DNA of 46,244 nt from Micromonospora sp. BL4 (GTDB lineage Bacteria; Actinomycetota; Actinomycetes; Mycobacteriales; Micromonosporaceae), in NCBI RefSeq assembly GCF_003667505.1, contig NZ_RCVJ01000104.1, forward strand, positions 1 to 46,244, written 5' to 3'. Below are positions 17,374 through 27,254 of this stretch, in pieces. The position numbers and the translations under genes were made by a program. The notes beneath the pieces were generated by a model that did no database searches, was not told the origin of the DNA, and saw only the letters and a program-made list of their open reading frames with translations. Position 1 is the first letter of the stretch. Each line of letters starts with the position of its first letter.

Positions 17374-18773
17374 GCGGTAGCTCCGTTCCCGGTGGTGGCG
17401 TCGGCGCGCAGGGCGTCGGCCACCTCCCACGTCCGGTACCGGGAGCCCTTGACCAGGACGACATCGCCCGGCCGTAGCTCGCCCCGCAGCACCTCGACGG
17501 CCGCCGCCTGATCGGTGAGCAGCACCGACTCTCCTCCCCAGTTCCCTACCGCTGTCGCGCCCTCATGAATCGGCGCAGCCGGCTCGCCCACCACGAGCAG
17601 CCGGTCGACACCCAGCTCGGCCGCGAGTTGGCCGACCTCAGCGTGGCCGTCCCGCTCGAACGGGCCCAGCTCGGCCATGTAGCCGAGCACCGCGACGGTA
17701 CGCCGACCCCGCCCGAGTGTGGCGAGCGCCTTCAGCGCCGCCGACATCGACGCCGGGTTGGCGTTGTACGAGTCGTCGATCACGGTCACCCCGTCGGGGC
17801 GGTCGAAGACGTCCATCCGCCGGGTGGAGACCAACCCCAGCTCGCCGAGCGCCGTGGCCAGGTCGGCCAGCGGCATGCCCAGCTCCCGGGCGACGGCCGC
17901 CGCGGCGAGGGTGTTCGACACCTGGTGGCGGCCGGTCAGCCCGAGCCGCACCGGCGCGCGCCCCTCCGGGACGACCAGGGTGTACGACGGGCGTCCGCGA
18001 TCGTCGAGCGTGACGTCCTCGGCCCGCACGTCGGCGTCCGGGGCCTCGCCGTAGCGGACCACCCGGGCCCGGGTGCGGCTCGCCATCGCGTCCACCCGCG
18101 GGTCGTCGGCGTTGAGCACCGCCAGCCCGTCCGGCGGCAGCGCCTCGACCAGCTCCCCCTTGGCCACGGCGATGGTCTCCTGCGAGCCGAACTCACCGAT
18201 GTGCGACGTTCCGACGTTGAGCACCACGGAGATCCGCGGCGGGACGATCTCGCACAGGTAGCGCACGTGCCCCACCCCGCGCGAGCCCTTCTCCAGCACG
18301 AGGTAGCGGGTGTCCGGCCCGGCCTGCAACGCGGTGTACGGGTGCCCCAGCTCGTTGTTGAACGAGCCGGGCGGCGCCACCGTGGACCCGAGCCGGGCGG
18401 TGAGCTGGCCGATCAGGTCCTTGGTGGTGGTCTTGCCCGACGAGCCGGTGAGGCCGATGACGGTCAGCCCGGGCAGCCGGTCCACCACCGCGCGCGCCAG
18501 CCGGCCCATCGCGGTCAGCGCGTCGCCGACCAGCACCATCGGCACGCCGGGCACCTCGCGGGTGCCGAGCACGGCCACCGCGCCGGCCGAGATCGCCCCC
18601 GCCGCATAGTCGTGCCCGTCGACCTTCTCCCCCGGAAAGGCCACGAAGAGCGCCCCGGGCCCCACCTTGCGCGAGTCGAACTCGACCGGGCCGGTGACGG
18701 TGGCGGCCGGGTCGACGGCGACCAGCCGCCCCTCGACCGCCGCGGCCACCTCGGCCAGGCTCAGCGCGATCAC
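17370..18773 (-). CDS. murF: UDP-MurNAc-tripeptide--D-Ala-D-Ala ligase
   Basis: MurF joins D-Ala-D-Ala to the UDP-MurNAc-tripeptide, completing the pentapeptide. The 467 residues show the N-terminal [14 protein letters not shown] substrate-binding strand, the P-loop [11 protein letters not shown] near 108-118, and later [10 protein letters not shown] and [15 protein letters not shown], a MurF hallmark. Overlaps of 4 bp with murE upstream and mraY downstream indicate translational coupling through the block. No unusual feature. Confidence 0.97.
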   Translation of the reverse strand: MIALSLAEVAAAVEGRLVAVDPAATVTGPVEFDSRKVGPGALFVAFPGEKVDGHDYAAGAISAGAVAVLGTREVPGVPMVLVGDALTAMGRLARAVVDRLPGLTVIGLTGSSGKTTTKDLIGQLTARLGSTVAPPGSFNNELGHPYTALQAGPDTRYLVLEKGSRGVGHVRYLCEIVPPRISVVLNVGTSHIGEFGSQETIAVAKGELVEALPPDGLAVLNADDPRVDAMASRTRARVVRYGEAPDADVRAEDVTLDDRGRPSYTLVVPEGRAPVRLGLTGRHQVSNTLAAAAVARELGMPLADLATALGELGLVSTRRMDVFDRPDGVTVIDDSYNANPASMSAALKALATLGRGRRTVAVLGYMAELGPFERDGHAEVGQLAAELGVDRLLVVGEPAAPIHEGATAVGNWGGESVLLTDQAAAVEVLRGELRPGDVVLVKGSRYRTWEVADALRADATTGNGATA

Positions 18774-20332
18774 CGCTGACCCGCCAGGTCCCCGAAGCGG
18801 GCCCGCAGCGCGTCGGCCAGCTCGATGCTGTCGTCGAACGGGAACACCTCGCCCGCCACCTCCTGGCCGCGCTCGTGGCCCTTGCCGAGCAGCGCGATCA
18901 CGTCGCCCGGCGCGGACAGCCGGACAGCCTCGTCGATCGCGGCCCGGCGGCCCGCCACCTCGATGATCCGGGCGGCCGTGCCGGCCCGGTACGCCCCGGC
19001 GAGCACCTCGGCGCGGATTTCCGCCGGGTCCTCGGTACGCGGATTGTCGTCGGTCACCAGCACCACGTCGGCCCCCTCCGCCGCGGCGGCGCCCATCACC
19101 GGCCGCTTGCCCCGGTCCCGGTCCCCGCCCGCGCCGATCACGCAGATCAACCGGCCGGCGCTCAGCTCACGCAGCGCGGCCAGGGCGGCCACGATCGCGT
19201 CCGACTTGTGCGCGTAGTCGACCACCCCGCGCACCGGCCCGGCGACGTCCACCAGCTCCAGCCGGCCCGGCACCCCGCCGCAGGCGGCCACGCCGTCCGC
19301 CGCGGTCGCCGGATCCACCCCGGCGCCCACCAGCGCGGCGATGGCCAGCAGCGCGTTGGCGACGTTGTGCCGCCCGGGCAGCGCCACCCCGGTGGGCAGG
19401 ACCACCCCGTCCGGGCCGTGCGCGGTGAACCGCTGGGCGTACCCCTCGCCGCTCACATCGTCGGCCCACCAGGTCGCGGCCGGGTCGCCGGCCGCGGAGT
19501 AGCTGACCGTCGCCGGCTTGTACAGCGGCGCCAGCGCCGGGTCGTCGTGGTTGAGCACCTCGACCGCGCACCGGCCGTCGAAGAGCTGCGCCTTGGCGGC
19601 GAAGTAGTCGGCGCTGTCGGCGTGGAAGTCCAGGTGGTCGGAGCCGAAGTTGGTGTAGCCGCCGACGGCGAACCGCACACCGCCCACCCGGCCCATGGCC
19701 AGCGCGTGGCTGGAGACCTCCATGACCACCGCGGTGACCCCCCGCTCGCGGGCGGTGGCCAGCATGGCGTGCAGGTCGGTCGCCTCCGGGGTGGTGCGCA
19801 CGCTGTCGATCACCAGGTCGCCGAGCCGGGTCTCCACGGTGCCGATCAACCCGGTGGTGTGCCCGGCGGCGCGCAGCCCCGACTCGACCAGGTAGGCGGT
19901 GGACGTCTTTCCGGCGGTGCCGGTCACGCCGATCACGGTCAGGCCTTCGGTCGGGTCGCCGTAGACGGCCGAGGCCAGCTCGCCGAGCGCCGCACGGGGG
20001 TCGGGCACCACCAGGACGGGCAGGCCGGTCCCCGCCGCCAGTTCGGCGCCGGCCGGGTCGGTCAGCAGGGCCACCGCGCCGGCCTCGGCGGCGCCGGCGG
20101 CGAACTCCGCGCCGTGCCGGCGCGCGCCGGGCAGCGCCGCGTACAGGTCGCCGGGGCGGACCTCCTGGCTGGCGTGGGTCGCCCCGGTGACGACCACTCC
20201 GGCGGCGTCCGCCGGCAGGTCGACGGCGAGCCGGACGGCGAGATCACCGAGCCGGACTCCGGTCACGGTACGTGGACGTGGATTGCCGGGCACGGCGTCA
20301 GACCCTACCCGGTCGCACGGTTCCGGCCGCAC
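18770..20332 (-). CDS. murE: UDP-MurNAc-dipeptide--meso-diaminopimelate ligase
   Basis: MurE adds the third stem-peptide residue. The 520-residue protein has the P-loop GTAGKTSTA (138-146) and the motif DNPR at 429-432, which marks enzymes specific for diaminopimelate over lysine; this fits the meso-DAP wall of Micromonosporaceae. The N-terminal DSR-type substrate loop and the GRHNVANALLAIAA element are present. The annotated start is a GTG at 20332; another GTG at 20293 (residue 14) is equally plausible because the first residues are not conserved and neither has a strong Shine-Dalgarno. It starts 52 bp downstream of ftsI. Confidence 0.96.
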   Translation of the reverse strand: MRPEPCDRVGSDAVPGNPRPRTVTGVRLGDLAVRLAVDLPADAAGVVVTGATHASQEVRPGDLYAALPGARRHGAEFAAGAAEAGAVALLTDPAGAELAAGTGLPVLVVPDPRAALGELASAVYGDPTEGLTVIGVTGTAGKTSTAYLVESGLRAAGHTTGLIGTVETRLGDLVIDSVRTTPEATDLHAMLATARERGVTAVVMEVSSHALAMGRVGGVRFAVGGYTNFGSDHLDFHADSADYFAAKAQLFDGRCAVEVLNHDDPALAPLYKPATVSYSAAGDPAATWWADDVSGEGYAQRFTAHGPDGVVLPTGVALPGRHNVANALLAIAALVGAGVDPATAADGVAACGGVPGRLELVDVAGPVRGVVDYAHKSDAIVAALAALRELSAGRLICVIGAGGDRDRGKRPVMGAAAAEGADVVLVTDDNPRTEDPAEIRAEVLAGAYRAGTAARIIEVAGRRAAIDEAVRLSAPGDVIALLGKGHERGQEVAGEVFPFDDSIELADALRARFGDLAGQR

Positions 20333-20384
20333 AGCCGCCCCGGTGGTTCTTCGGCACTCACCGATGATGTCCCGCCGTCGCTGG

Positions 20385-22592
20385 TCAGCGCGGATAGACC
20401 ACGAACTTGGGCGCCGAACCGCCGGTGGACGGCGGTACGCGGTAGTGACGCAGCGTGAACTGCATCATGCTCCGGAACGCCGGATTGGCGATCGCCGCAC
20501 CCCCGCCGCCGGGCGCGTACACGAAGACCGCGATCACGTACCGGGGCTTCTCCGCGGGGGCCATGCCGATGAACGAGGACACCTCGCCGGGCTGCTTCTT
20601 GCCGTCCACCAGCCGCCAGCCGGTGCCGGTCTTGCCGGCGACCCGATAACCGGGTACCGCCGCGGTCACGCCGGTGGCGTTGTCGACCGTGGTGACGGCC
20701 TCCAGCATGGTGCGCAGGGCCGCCGCGTTCTGCGGGCTGAGCACCGAGCGGGTCACCGGGGCCGGCGCGGGAGTGCGTTTGCCGTCCGGGCCGATCGTCT
20801 CCTTGACCAGGTGCGGCTGCACGTACGTGCCGTTGTTGGCGATGGCGGCGTACGCGGCTGCCATCTGCAGCGGCGTGGCGTCCACGCTGTGCCCGATCGG
20901 CACCGACCCGTACGACGATTCGCTCCACTCGTCGGCCGGCAGCAGCCGCCCGCTGGCCTCGCCCGGTAGCCCCTCGCCGGTGGGCTGGCCGAGCCCGAAC
21001 CGCTTCTGGTAGTCGATCAACCGGTCCGGGCCGAGCTTGTCGGCGATCGTGATGGTGCCGACGTTCGACGAGTACGCGAGCATCCCGGGCACGCTCATCC
21101 GCCTGCCGTTGGCCGGGTGGGTGTCGGAGAACCAGGTGTCGCCCATCTTGATGCTGTTCGCGATGGGCAGCGTGGTGTCCGGGGTGATGACCCCCTCCTG
21201 CAACGCCGCGCCGAACGTGATCGCCTTGTGCACCGAGCCGGGGTCGACCACGAAGCTGGTCGCGGCGTCCTCCCGGGCGACCGGGTCGCTCGGGATCGGC
21301 TTCGCCGCGTTGTAGGTGGGTTCGCTGGCCTGGGCCAGCACCTCGCCGGTGGGCACGTCGATGATCACCGCCGCGGCGGTGCCGCCGCGCTGCTGCGCCA
21401 TCCCCGCGCTGAGGATCTGCTGCGTGCGGAACTGGAGGTCACCTTCGATGGTGAGGGCCATCGAGCTGCCCGGCTTGGCCGGGGTGGTCCGGCTGTAGCC
21501 GCCCGGGATCGGCGCGGCGAGGTCACCGAGGCCGGCCTCGTACACCCGCTTGCCGTCCTGCCCGGCGAGTTGCTCGTCGTAGCGGGCCTCCAACCCCTCC
21601 AGCCCCACCATGTCCTGGCTGGTGAAGCCGATCAGGTTGGCCGCCAGGTCGCCGCCGGGCACCTCGCGGCGCTCGTCGCGGTGCACCCCGATGCCGGGCA
21701 GCTCGAGCGCCACCACCTGCTTGGCGGTCGGGATCTCCACCCCCCGGGCCAGGTACTCGAACCGGGACGGGTTGCCGTTCTCCAGCTTGCGGGGCTTCAT
21801 CAGCTCGGTCAGCCGCGACACCGGGATGCCGAGCAGGGGCGAGAGCGCCTTCGCGGTGGCGGCGGAGTCCTCGATCTCGGTCGGGTCGGCGAACACGTAC
21901 CGCGCCTCGACGCTGTGGGCCAGCGGCTCGCCGGTGCGGTCGTAGATCGCGCCGCGCGGCGCCGGCAGCTCGACCGTGCGGGTCCGGTCGGCGACGCCGC
22001 CGCCGGCGTACGCCGGGGTGTCCACCGCCTGAAGGAAGATGAGCCGGATCCCGATCACGGCGAACAGCGTCAGGGTGAGCGCGGTCCCGAGCCGCAGCCG
22101 CAGCCGCGGGTCGGCCAGCTTCGGCGGTCGCGGCGGCTTACGGGACGGCCGGCGGGCCGCCGGTCGGTCGCCGCGGCGCGGCGCGCGCGGCGTGGTCCGC
22201 CGGCGCGCGGGCGGCTCGTCGCCGGCCGGGCCGCGCGGAGTCCGGGGCGCGACGGTGCGCACGACCCCGCCGCGTCCCGCCGCCGGGGCGTCCCGCCGGC
22301 CCGAACGGGCGGCCGCCCGGCCGCCGTCGAGCACCTGCAACGCCGGCCGGAACGGGTCGCCGGAACGGGTGCTGCGCGGGGTACGCCGCTGCTCGGCGCC
22401 CCCGCTGCGCGGCGGAGTGCCGCGCTCCTCGCGCACCGTCCGGCCCCGCGGGGTGTACGCGCGGGCGCCGGAGATACCACCGATACCCGGCTCGCCGGGG
22501 CGCGGCTCCCCGTCGACGGGTCCGCTGTCACGTGAAGAGCCGCGCCGGGACCCCTTGGGATCCCGGCGCGGCTCGTCCGACCTCGGTGGCAC
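20385..22592 (-). CDS. ftsI: Septal class B penicillin-binding protein FtsI (PBP3/PBP2x type)
   Basis: FtsI crosslinks septal peptidoglycan. The 735-residue protein has an unusually long Arg/Pro-rich cytoplasmic N-terminus (1-165), one membrane helix (about 168-188), the class B dimerisation domain, and a C-terminal transpeptidase domain with all three motifs: Ser453-V-H-Lys456 (SxxK), Ser508-Ser-Asn510 (SxN) and Lys654-Thr-Gly656 (KTG). The GTG start at 22592 is preceded by GGAGG that overlaps the ftsL stop, and only 3 bp separate the two genes. The disordered basic tail is longer than in E. coli but seen in other actinobacteria. Confidence 0.96.
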   Translation of the reverse strand: MPPRSDEPRRDPKGSRRGSSRDSGPVDGEPRPGEPGIGGISGARAYTPRGRTVREERGTPPRSGGAEQRRTPRSTRSGDPFRPALQVLDGGRAAARSGRRDAPAAGRGGVVRTVAPRTPRGPAGDEPPARRRTTPRAPRRGDRPAARRPSRKPPRPPKLADPRLRLRLGTALTLTLFAVIGIRLIFLQAVDTPAYAGGGVADRTRTVELPAPRGAIYDRTGEPLAHSVEARYVFADPTEIEDSAATAKALSPLLGIPVSRLTELMKPRKLENGNPSRFEYLARGVEIPTAKQVVALELPGIGVHRDERREVPGGDLAANLIGFTSQDMVGLEGLEARYDEQLAGQDGKRVYEAGLGDLAAPIPGGYSRTTPAKPGSSMALTIEGDLQFRTQQILSAGMAQQRGGTAAAVIIDVPTGEVLAQASEPTYNAAKPIPSDPVAREDAATSFVVDPGSVHKAITFGAALQEGVITPDTTLPIANSIKMGDTWFSDTHPANGRRMSVPGMLAYSSNVGTITIADKLGPDRLIDYQKRFGLGQPTGEGLPGEASGRLLPADEWSESSYGSVPIGHSVDATPLQMAAAYAAIANNGTYVQPHLVKETIGPDGKRTPAPAPVTRSVLSPQNAAALRTMLEAVTTVDNATGVTAAVPGYRVAGKTGTGWRLVDGKKQPGEVSSFIGMAPAEKPRYVIAVFVYAPGGGGAAIANPAFRSMMQFTLRHYRVPPSTGGSAPKFVVYPR

Positions 22593-22595
22593 CGG

Positions 22596-23204
22596 TCAGC
22601 CTCCAGTGCCCTGCTGGCTGGTCACCGACGGCTCGCCGGTCGCCGGCTTCGGCACGCCGATGGTCCGGCCGTCGGGCAGCCGGATGTACGCCGGCTCACC
22701 GGCGTCCACCAGGCCCAGCCGCCGCGCCTCGGCGGTCAGGTTGCCCGGCGCCTTGGCCTCGGCGATCTGCTTGTCGAGCTGCTGCTTCTCCAGGTCCAGT
22801 CGGGCCTGCTGCTGCTGCAGCTTCTCCAGTCGGAAGGCGTTCTCATTGATCTTGGTGTTGACCGCCAGGATGCCCAGCACCCCGCCGACCACCAGCACCA
22901 CGATCAGCGCCGCGAACGGCGCGCGCGGCACCGACACCGGCGGAGGCGGCGCCACCCGCAGCCGGGGCGGACGGGCGCTCGCCGCGACGCCGGCCTTCTC
23001 GGCCGGACGCAGCGCGGCGGTGCCCTGGGTGGGAAACTCGCGCGCCCCCCGGGCGCGAGCCTCCCCCTGCCGCTTCACTCGATCGATGCGTGGCGTACCG
23101 TCTCCCACGCGCGGAGCCCGCTCCGCCGCGGTCCGGCCCCCCGACCGCGGTGCGCGCTGCCCGCCGCCGGTGACGTCCCGGCGGTCGCGCTTGTCAATGT
23201 TCAT
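22596..23204 (-). CDS. ftsL: FtsL-like septum formation protein
   Basis: A 202-residue bitopic protein: a long basic cytoplasmic part (1-92), one membrane helix (about 93-115), and a Gln/Leu/Lys-rich coiled coil (about 118-150) with heptad character, then a short outer tail ([18 protein letters not shown]). Sequence identity in FtsL is low, so the call rests on this topology and on position between rsmH and ftsI, which is diagnostic. FtsL pairs with FtsB/DivIC and FtsQ to control FtsWI. It overlaps the rsmH 3' end by 11 bp. Confidence 0.88.
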   Translation of the reverse strand: MNIDKRDRRDVTGGGQRAPRSGGRTAAERAPRVGDGTPRIDRVKRQGEARARGAREFPTQGTAALRPAEKAGVAASARPPRLRVAPPPPVSVPRAPFAALIVVLVVGGVLGILAVNTKINENAFRLEKLQQQQARLDLEKQQLDKQIAEAKAPGNLTAEARRLGLVDAGEPAYIRLPDGRTIGVPKPATGEPSVTSQQGTGG

Positions 23205-24306
23205 GTCCCTCCCCCTCTACATCCGTCCCTCTGTCGTCCCCCGGCGTCCCTGGATCCCTTACGGATCCCGCGGACCCCGTCCCCGGTTGGTGCATCGCCT
23301 TCACCCGTCGGCGGGACCGTTCGCGGTCGGTCCGCCCCTGCTGTGTCGCGTTCGGGTCGAGTCGCTCCGCGGCCCGCAACCGCACCGAGGCGGCTCGTGG
23401 GTTCGCGGCGACCTCCGCCTCCCCGGGCAGTTCGGCGCCCCGGCTGAGCAGCCGGAACGTCGGACCGGACCCGGGTAGTTCGACCGGGAGGTCGATCGGG
23501 CCCTTACTGCGGACCCGATCCGCGAGCGCCACCTTGGTGAGCCGGTCCTCCAGCGAGTGGTAGGACAGGACCACCATGCGACCGCCCACGGTCAGTGCGT
23601 CGAGCGCGGACGGCAGCGCTGACTCCAGCGCTGCCAGCTCCTTGTTTACCTCGATCCGTAAAGCCTGAAACGTTCTCTTTGCCGGGTGTCCACCCGTTCG
23701 TCGGGCTGGCGCCGGAATCGAGTCCCGGACCAGCTCCGCCAGCCGCGCGGACGAGGTGATCCGGGCGCGCTCCCGCTCCCGGATGATCGCCGAGGCGATC
23801 CGGCCGGCGAACTTCTCCTCGCCGTAGACCCGCAGCACCCGGGCCAGGTCCGGATGCGCGTAGGTGTTGACCACCTCCTCGGCGGTCACCCCCCGGGTCT
23901 GGTCCATCCGCATGTCCAGCGGCGCGTCCTGGGCGTACGCGAACCCGCGGTCGGGCGCGTCCAGTTGCAGCGACGAGACACCCAGATCGAACAGAATCCC
24001 GTCGATGCCCGGATAGCCCAGCCGGTCCAGCACCTCGGGCAGCTCGTCGTAGACGGCGTGCTCCAGGTGCACCCGGTCGGCGAAACGGGCCAGCCGGACC
24101 CGCGCGTGGGCGAGGGCCTCGGTGTCCCGGTCGAGCCCGATCAGGACCGTCTCCGGGTTCGCCTCGAGCACCGCCTCCGCATGCCCGGCCAGGCCGAGCG
24201 TCGCGTCGACGTGCACCGTGCGGCCGCCCCGACCCAGCGCGGGGGCCAGCAGCTCGAGACACCGCTCGAGCAGCACCGGCACGTGCGTGCCGCGCAGCTC
24301 CCCCAT
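23194..24306 (-). CDS. rsmH: 16S rRNA (cytosine1402-N4)-methyltransferase
   Basis: RsmH (MraW) methylates C1402 in the decoding centre of 16S rRNA with SAM. Family blocks are present: [13 protein letters not shown] at the N-terminus, the SAM motif [33 protein letters not shown], and [11 protein letters not shown] near the C-terminus. The ATG at 24306 gives the standard [12 protein letters not shown] beginning; longer starts at 24342 or 24405 add residues without family similarity, though 24342 cannot be excluded. The C-terminal 50 residues are Arg/Gly/acidic and probably disordered. A 204-bp gap separates it from mraZ; I saw no feature in it. Confidence 0.95.
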   Translation of the reverse strand: MGELRGTHVPVLLERCLELLAPALGRGGRTVHVDATLGLAGHAEAVLEANPETVLIGLDRDTEALAHARVRLARFADRVHLEHAVYDELPEVLDRLGYPGIDGILFDLGVSSLQLDAPDRGFAYAQDAPLDMRMDQTRGVTAEEVVNTYAHPDLARVLRVYGEEKFAGRIASAIIRERERARITSSARLAELVRDSIPAPARRTGGHPAKRTFQALRIEVNKELAALESALPSALDALTVGGRMVVLSYHSLEDRLTKVALADRVRSKGPIDLPVELPGSGPTFRLLSRGAELPGEAEVAANPRAASVRLRAAERLDPNATQQGRTDRERSRRRVKAMHQPGTGSAGSVRDPGTPGDDRGTDVEGEGHEH

Positions 24307-24510
24307 GTTGACCCCCACTGGTTGAAACGTCCGTTCGTCCATGCGCCTGTCGTCGGACGGCGCTGCCGTCGTACCGCCAGATCCCCATCCGCTCCCGCCC
24401 GGCACCGGGTTCGGACCCGATGACTGGATCGTGCGCCTGGCACCGGGGAAGGGATGCCAGGAACTCGAAAGCGGCTGGAGATCTCGCAGTACGTCGGGCG
24501 CCGTTCCGCC

Positions 24511-24942
24511 CTACAGACCGCCGGGCAGCACCCCCTCCTCGATGTCGGCGAAGTCGTCTTCGCTCTCGGCGAGGTAGGTCTCCCAGGCGACCCGGTCCCA
24601 GATCTCCACCCGCGTGCTCGCGCCGATCACGACCAGGTCGCGGTCGAGCGCGGCGTACGCCCGCAGGTGAGCCGGGATGGTCACCCGGCCCTGCTTGTCC
24701 GGCACCTCGTCGTGCGCGCTGGCGAAGAAGACCCGGCTGTAGGCCCGGGCCGCCTTGTGCGTCATCGGCTGCGCGCGCAACTGCTCCGCGATCCGCTGGA
24801 ACTCCGGTGTCGGAAAGACGTAGAGGCAGCGCTCCTGCCCTTTGGTGATCACGACACCCCCCGCCAGCTCGTCCCGGAACTTGGCCGGAAGGATCAACCG
24901 GCCTTTGTCGTCCAGGCGCGGAGTGTGGGTGCCGAGAAACAC
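24511..24942 (-). CDS. mraZ: Transcriptional regulator MraZ
   Basis: MraZ is a ring-forming DNA-binding protein of the AbrB-like double-psi/swapped-hairpin fold and the usual first gene of the dcw cluster, which it represses by binding direct repeats in its own promoter. The 143-residue product has two tandem SpoVT/AbrB-like halves: [22 protein letters not shown] near residue 1-22 (key DxKGR core) and [15 protein letters not shown] in the second half (DxQGR core). The GTG at 24942 is supported by exact family N-terminus and length; a frame open for another 219 codons upstream is not conserved and covers the promoter. Confidence 0.95.
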   Translation of the reverse strand: MFLGTHTPRLDDKGRLILPAKFRDELAGGVVITKGQERCLYVFPTPEFQRIAEQLRAQPMTHKAARAYSRVFFASAHDEVPDKQGRVTIPAHLRAYAALDRDLVVIGASTRVEIWDRVAWETYLAESEDDFADIEEGVLPGGL

Positions 24943-25026
24943 CGGCCCTACCCCCTCGCCCTTAAGCGGCGTTCGCGGCGCCGCTGACCCCCCGGGCCGG
25001 TGAGCCCTCCCGGCCTCACCATTGGG

Positions 25027-25058
25027 CCCCACTCTACTCCACTTCCCTCCACCTGCAA
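25027..25058 (-). promoter_or_regulatory. mraZ promoter overlapped by three MraZ-like boxes
   Basis: On the minus strand TTGCAG (25053-25058), a 16-base spacer and TAGAGT (25031-25036) form a plausible promoter. Three direct repeats at exact 10-bp spacing overlie it: GTGGAG (25047-25052), GTGGAG (25037-25042) and GTGGGG (25027-25032). MraZ sites known from other bacteria are short G-rich direct repeats at 10-bp period, so these are strong candidates for autoregulatory operators that block the -10 and spacer. The predicted transcript begins near 25024, leaving about 80 bases before the mraZ GTG. Confidence 0.65.
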
Positions 25059-25114
25059 CCAGATTCGACCGCGTGGCGCGCCCGATCCATGGGCAAAACC
25101 GCACGTCACAAGGG

Positions 25115-25130
25115 GTGGAGCGGAGTGGAG
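25115..25130 (+). promoter_or_regulatory. Two MraZ-like boxes facing murT
   Basis: GTGGAG occurs at 25115-25120 and again at 25125-25130 on the plus strand, in the same 10-bp phase as the boxes on the mraZ side; the hexamers ten bases before (GTCACA) and after (AGGGCT) are only weakly similar. The pair lies about 62 bp beyond the mraZ-side boxes, in opposite orientation, and 150 bp upstream of murT. Control of murT or cooperative looping with the mraZ operators are possible roles. Confidence 0.45.
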
Positions 25131-25269
25131 GGCCAGGGCTGCCGCCCGGCGTGGTCCGCTTTCCGACATTGATCGACTCCATCCGGTGGAAGCCGACCCG
25201 GCCACCCGCGTCCGCACCACAACCGAACGGTTCGCCGTCGGCGGCGATCTGGTGGGGTGGGCGGTCCGG

Positions 25270-25285
25270 TAACCTCGCTCGCGTG
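25270..25285 (+). promoter_or_regulatory. Probable leaderless promoter (-10 and start codon) of murT
   Basis: TAACCT at 25270-25275 fits the actinobacterial -10 pattern TAnnnT and ends 7 bases before the GTG at 25283, the spacing expected when transcription starts on the first base of the start codon. No Shine-Dalgarno is present before this GTG, which supports a leaderless mRNA. A -35 box is not evident. This site and the MraZ boxes are all I can find in the 340-bp mraZ-murT gap. Confidence 0.5.
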
Positions 25286-26545
25286 ACGGACGCGAAAATG
25301 CCCCTACGGGCCAAGGTGGCCAGCTCCGTGTCACGGACTGCCGCGGCGCTCTCCCGGGCGGCCGGCCGTGGCGACGGTTCGGTCATCGGCGGGTGGATCG
25401 GGCTGAAGATCGACCCGGACCTGCTGGCCCACCTGTCGGCCGGGCGCGCCATCGCGCTCGTTTCCGGCACCAACGGCAAGACCACCACCACCCGGTTGGC
25501 CGCCGCCGCGGTCGGCGTGCTCGGCCGGGTCGCGACCAACTCGTTCGGCGCCAACATGCCCACCGGGCACACCTCGGCGCTGGCCAAGGCGGGCAGCACC
25601 CCGTACGCGGTGCTGGAGGTCGACGAGCACTACCTCGCCCAGGTGCTGGAGGCGACCGAGCCGCACGTGGTCGCGCTGCTGAACCTCTCCCGCGACCAGC
25701 TCGACCGGGCCAAGGAGGTCGCCATGATGGCGCAGCTCTGGCGCGCCGCGCTGGTCCGGCACACCGACGTGCGGGTGGTGGCCAACGCCGACGACCCGAT
25801 GGTGGTCTGGGCCGCCACCCCGCCGGCCGACCCCGCGCGCGGCATCAACCCGCCGCACGTGACGTGGTTCAGCGCCGGCCAGCGCTGGCACGACGACTCC
25901 TGGGTGTGCCCCGAGTGCGGCTCCACCATCCAGCGCTCCGGCGACCAGTGGTGGTGCACCGGCTGCCCGCTGCGCCGGCCGGAGCCGCAGTGGGTCGTCG
26001 AGGACGAGGGCGTGCTCGACCCCACCGGCGCCTGGCACAAGGTCTCCCTCCAGCTGCCCGGCAAGGTCAACCTCGGCAACGCGGCGACCGCGCTGGCCGT
26101 GGCCGCCGAGTTCGGCGTCCGCCCGGTCGACGCGGTGTCCCGCCTCGGCATCGTCACCTCGGTCGCCGGCCGCTACGCGCAGGTCGACAAGGACGGGCGC
26201 AACATCCGGCTGCTGCTGGCCAAGAACCCGGCCAGCTGGCTGGAGGCGTTCGACATGGCCGACGAGGCGCCCACCCTGCTGTCCATCAACGCGCGCGACC
26301 CCGACGGGCTGGACACCTCCTGGCTCTTCGACGTCGACTTCGCCCCGCTGCGCGGCCGGCAGGTGCTGATCACCGGCGACCGGGCGTACGACCTGGCGGT
26401 CCGGCTGGACGTCAACGACGTGCCGTTCCAGCACGTGCGCACGTTCGACGACGCGATCCGGTCGGTCCCGCCGGGGCGGCTGGAGGTCATCGCGAACTAC
26501 ACCGCGTTCCAGGACATCCGAGCGGAGTTGGACCGTGTCAACTGA
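25283..26545 (+). CDS. murT: Lipid II isoglutaminyl synthase subunit MurT
   Basis: MurT is the Mur-ligase-like subunit of the MurT/GatD enzyme that amidates the alpha-carboxyl of D-Glu in lipid II, using ATP and ammonia from GatD. The 420-residue product has the P-loop [10 protein letters not shown] (61-70), a central Mur domain with [12 protein letters not shown] and NLSRDQLDR elements, and a Cys4 zinc ribbon at Cys209, Cys212, Cys225 and Cys228 inserted in the central domain, which is typical of MurT. The DUF1727 C-terminal domain follows. I start it at a leaderless-looking GTG (25283); upstream residues in the longer frame are not conserved. It overlaps gatD by 11 bp. Confidence 0.95.
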   Translation: MTDAKMPLRAKVASSVSRTAAALSRAAGRGDGSVIGGWIGLKIDPDLLAHLSAGRAIALVSGTNGKTTTTRLAAAAVGVLGRVATNSFGANMPTGHTSALAKAGSTPYAVLEVDEHYLAQVLEATEPHVVALLNLSRDQLDRAKEVAMMAQLWRAALVRHTDVRVVANADDPMVVWAATPPADPARGINPPHVTWFSAGQRWHDDSWVCPECGSTIQRSGDQWWCTGCPLRRPEPQWVVEDEGVLDPTGAWHKVSLQLPGKVNLGNAATALAVAAEFGVRPVDAVSRLGIVTSVAGRYAQVDKDGRNIRLLLAKNPASWLEAFDMADEAPTLLSINARDPDGLDTSWLFDVDFAPLRGRQVLITGDRAYDLAVRLDVNDVPFQHVRTFDDAIRSVPPGRLEVIANYTAFQDIRAELDRVN

Positions 26546-27254
26546 GAGCCTGCGCATCGTCTGGATCTACCCCGACCTGCTCTCCACCTACGGCGACCGG
26601 GGCAACGCCCTGATCCTCGCCCGGCGGGCCCGCCAGCGCGGCATGCCGGTCGAGGTGCTGGAGGTCCGCTCCGACCAGCGGCTGCCCGCGACCGCCGACA
26701 TCTACCTGGTCGGCGGCGGCGAGGACGGTCCGCAGGCGCTGGGCGCGCAGCGGCTCATCGCCGACGGCGGCCTGCACCGGGCGGTCGCCCAGGGTTCGGT
26801 GGTGTTCGGCGTCTGCGCCGGCTACCAGCTGCTCGGCACCTCCTTCTTCGCCAAGGGTGTGCAGTGCCGCGGGCTGGAGCTGCTCGACCTGCAGTCCGAC
26901 CGGGGCCCGAGCCGGGCCGTCGGCGAGCTGGCCGGCGAGATCGACCCGCGGCTGGGCCTGCCCGCGCTGACCGGTTTCGAGAACCACGGCGGCCGCACCC
27001 ACCTCGGCCCGGAGGTCGCGCCGCTGGCCCGGGTCAGCGCCGGGGTCGGCAACGACGGCAGCACCGAGGGCGCCTGGCGCGGCAAGCTGCTCGGCACGTA
27101 TTCGCACGGCCCCGCACTGGCCCGCAACCCGGCCCTGGCCGACCTGCTGCTGCGCTGGGCCACCGGCGCGCACCAGCTTCCGCCGCTGGACGACACCTGG
27201 TCGGACCGGCTCCGGAACGAGCGCCGCGCCGCAGTGGCCGCCGCCCGGGCATGA
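26535..27254 (+). CDS. gatD: Lipid II isoglutaminyl synthase glutaminase subunit GatD
   Basis: GatD is the class I glutamine amidotransferase-like partner of MurT and supplies ammonia. The 239-residue protein has the nucleophile Cys94 in FGVCAGYQLLG and the catalytic His191 in TYSHGPALARNP; GFENHGGRT is the family's CobB/CobQ-like signature. The GTG start lies inside the last codons of murT, so the two subunits are made together. The stop overlaps the next gene as ATGA. Confidence 0.95.
   Translation: MSTESLRIVWIYPDLLSTYGDRGNALILARRARQRGMPVEVLEVRSDQRLPATADIYLVGGGEDGPQALGAQRLIADGGLHRAVAQGSVVFGVCAGYQLLGTSFFAKGVQCRGLELLDLQSDRGPSRAVGELAGEIDPRLGLPALTGFENHGGRTHLGPEVAPLARVSAGVGNDGSTEGAWRGKLLGTYSHGPALARNPALADLLLRWATGAHQLPPLDDTWSDRLRNERRAAVAAARA

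Noticed and set aside
15953..17464. Long minus-strand extension upstream of ftsW, running through mraY in another frame
   Set aside because: The stretch reads as an Arg/Gly/Pro-rich mirror of mraY and has no domain; FtsW similarity begins only near 15952, where a GGAGG Shine-Dalgarno supports the start.
25022..25282. N-terminal extension of murT of 87 codons
   Set aside because: Not conserved in character, low-complexity, and would include the mraZ-side operators; the family start and leaderless -10 fit 25283.
24943..25599. N-terminal extension of mraZ of 219 codons
   Set aside because: It would cover the promoter and boxes and is unlike any MraZ; GTG at 24942 gives exact family start.
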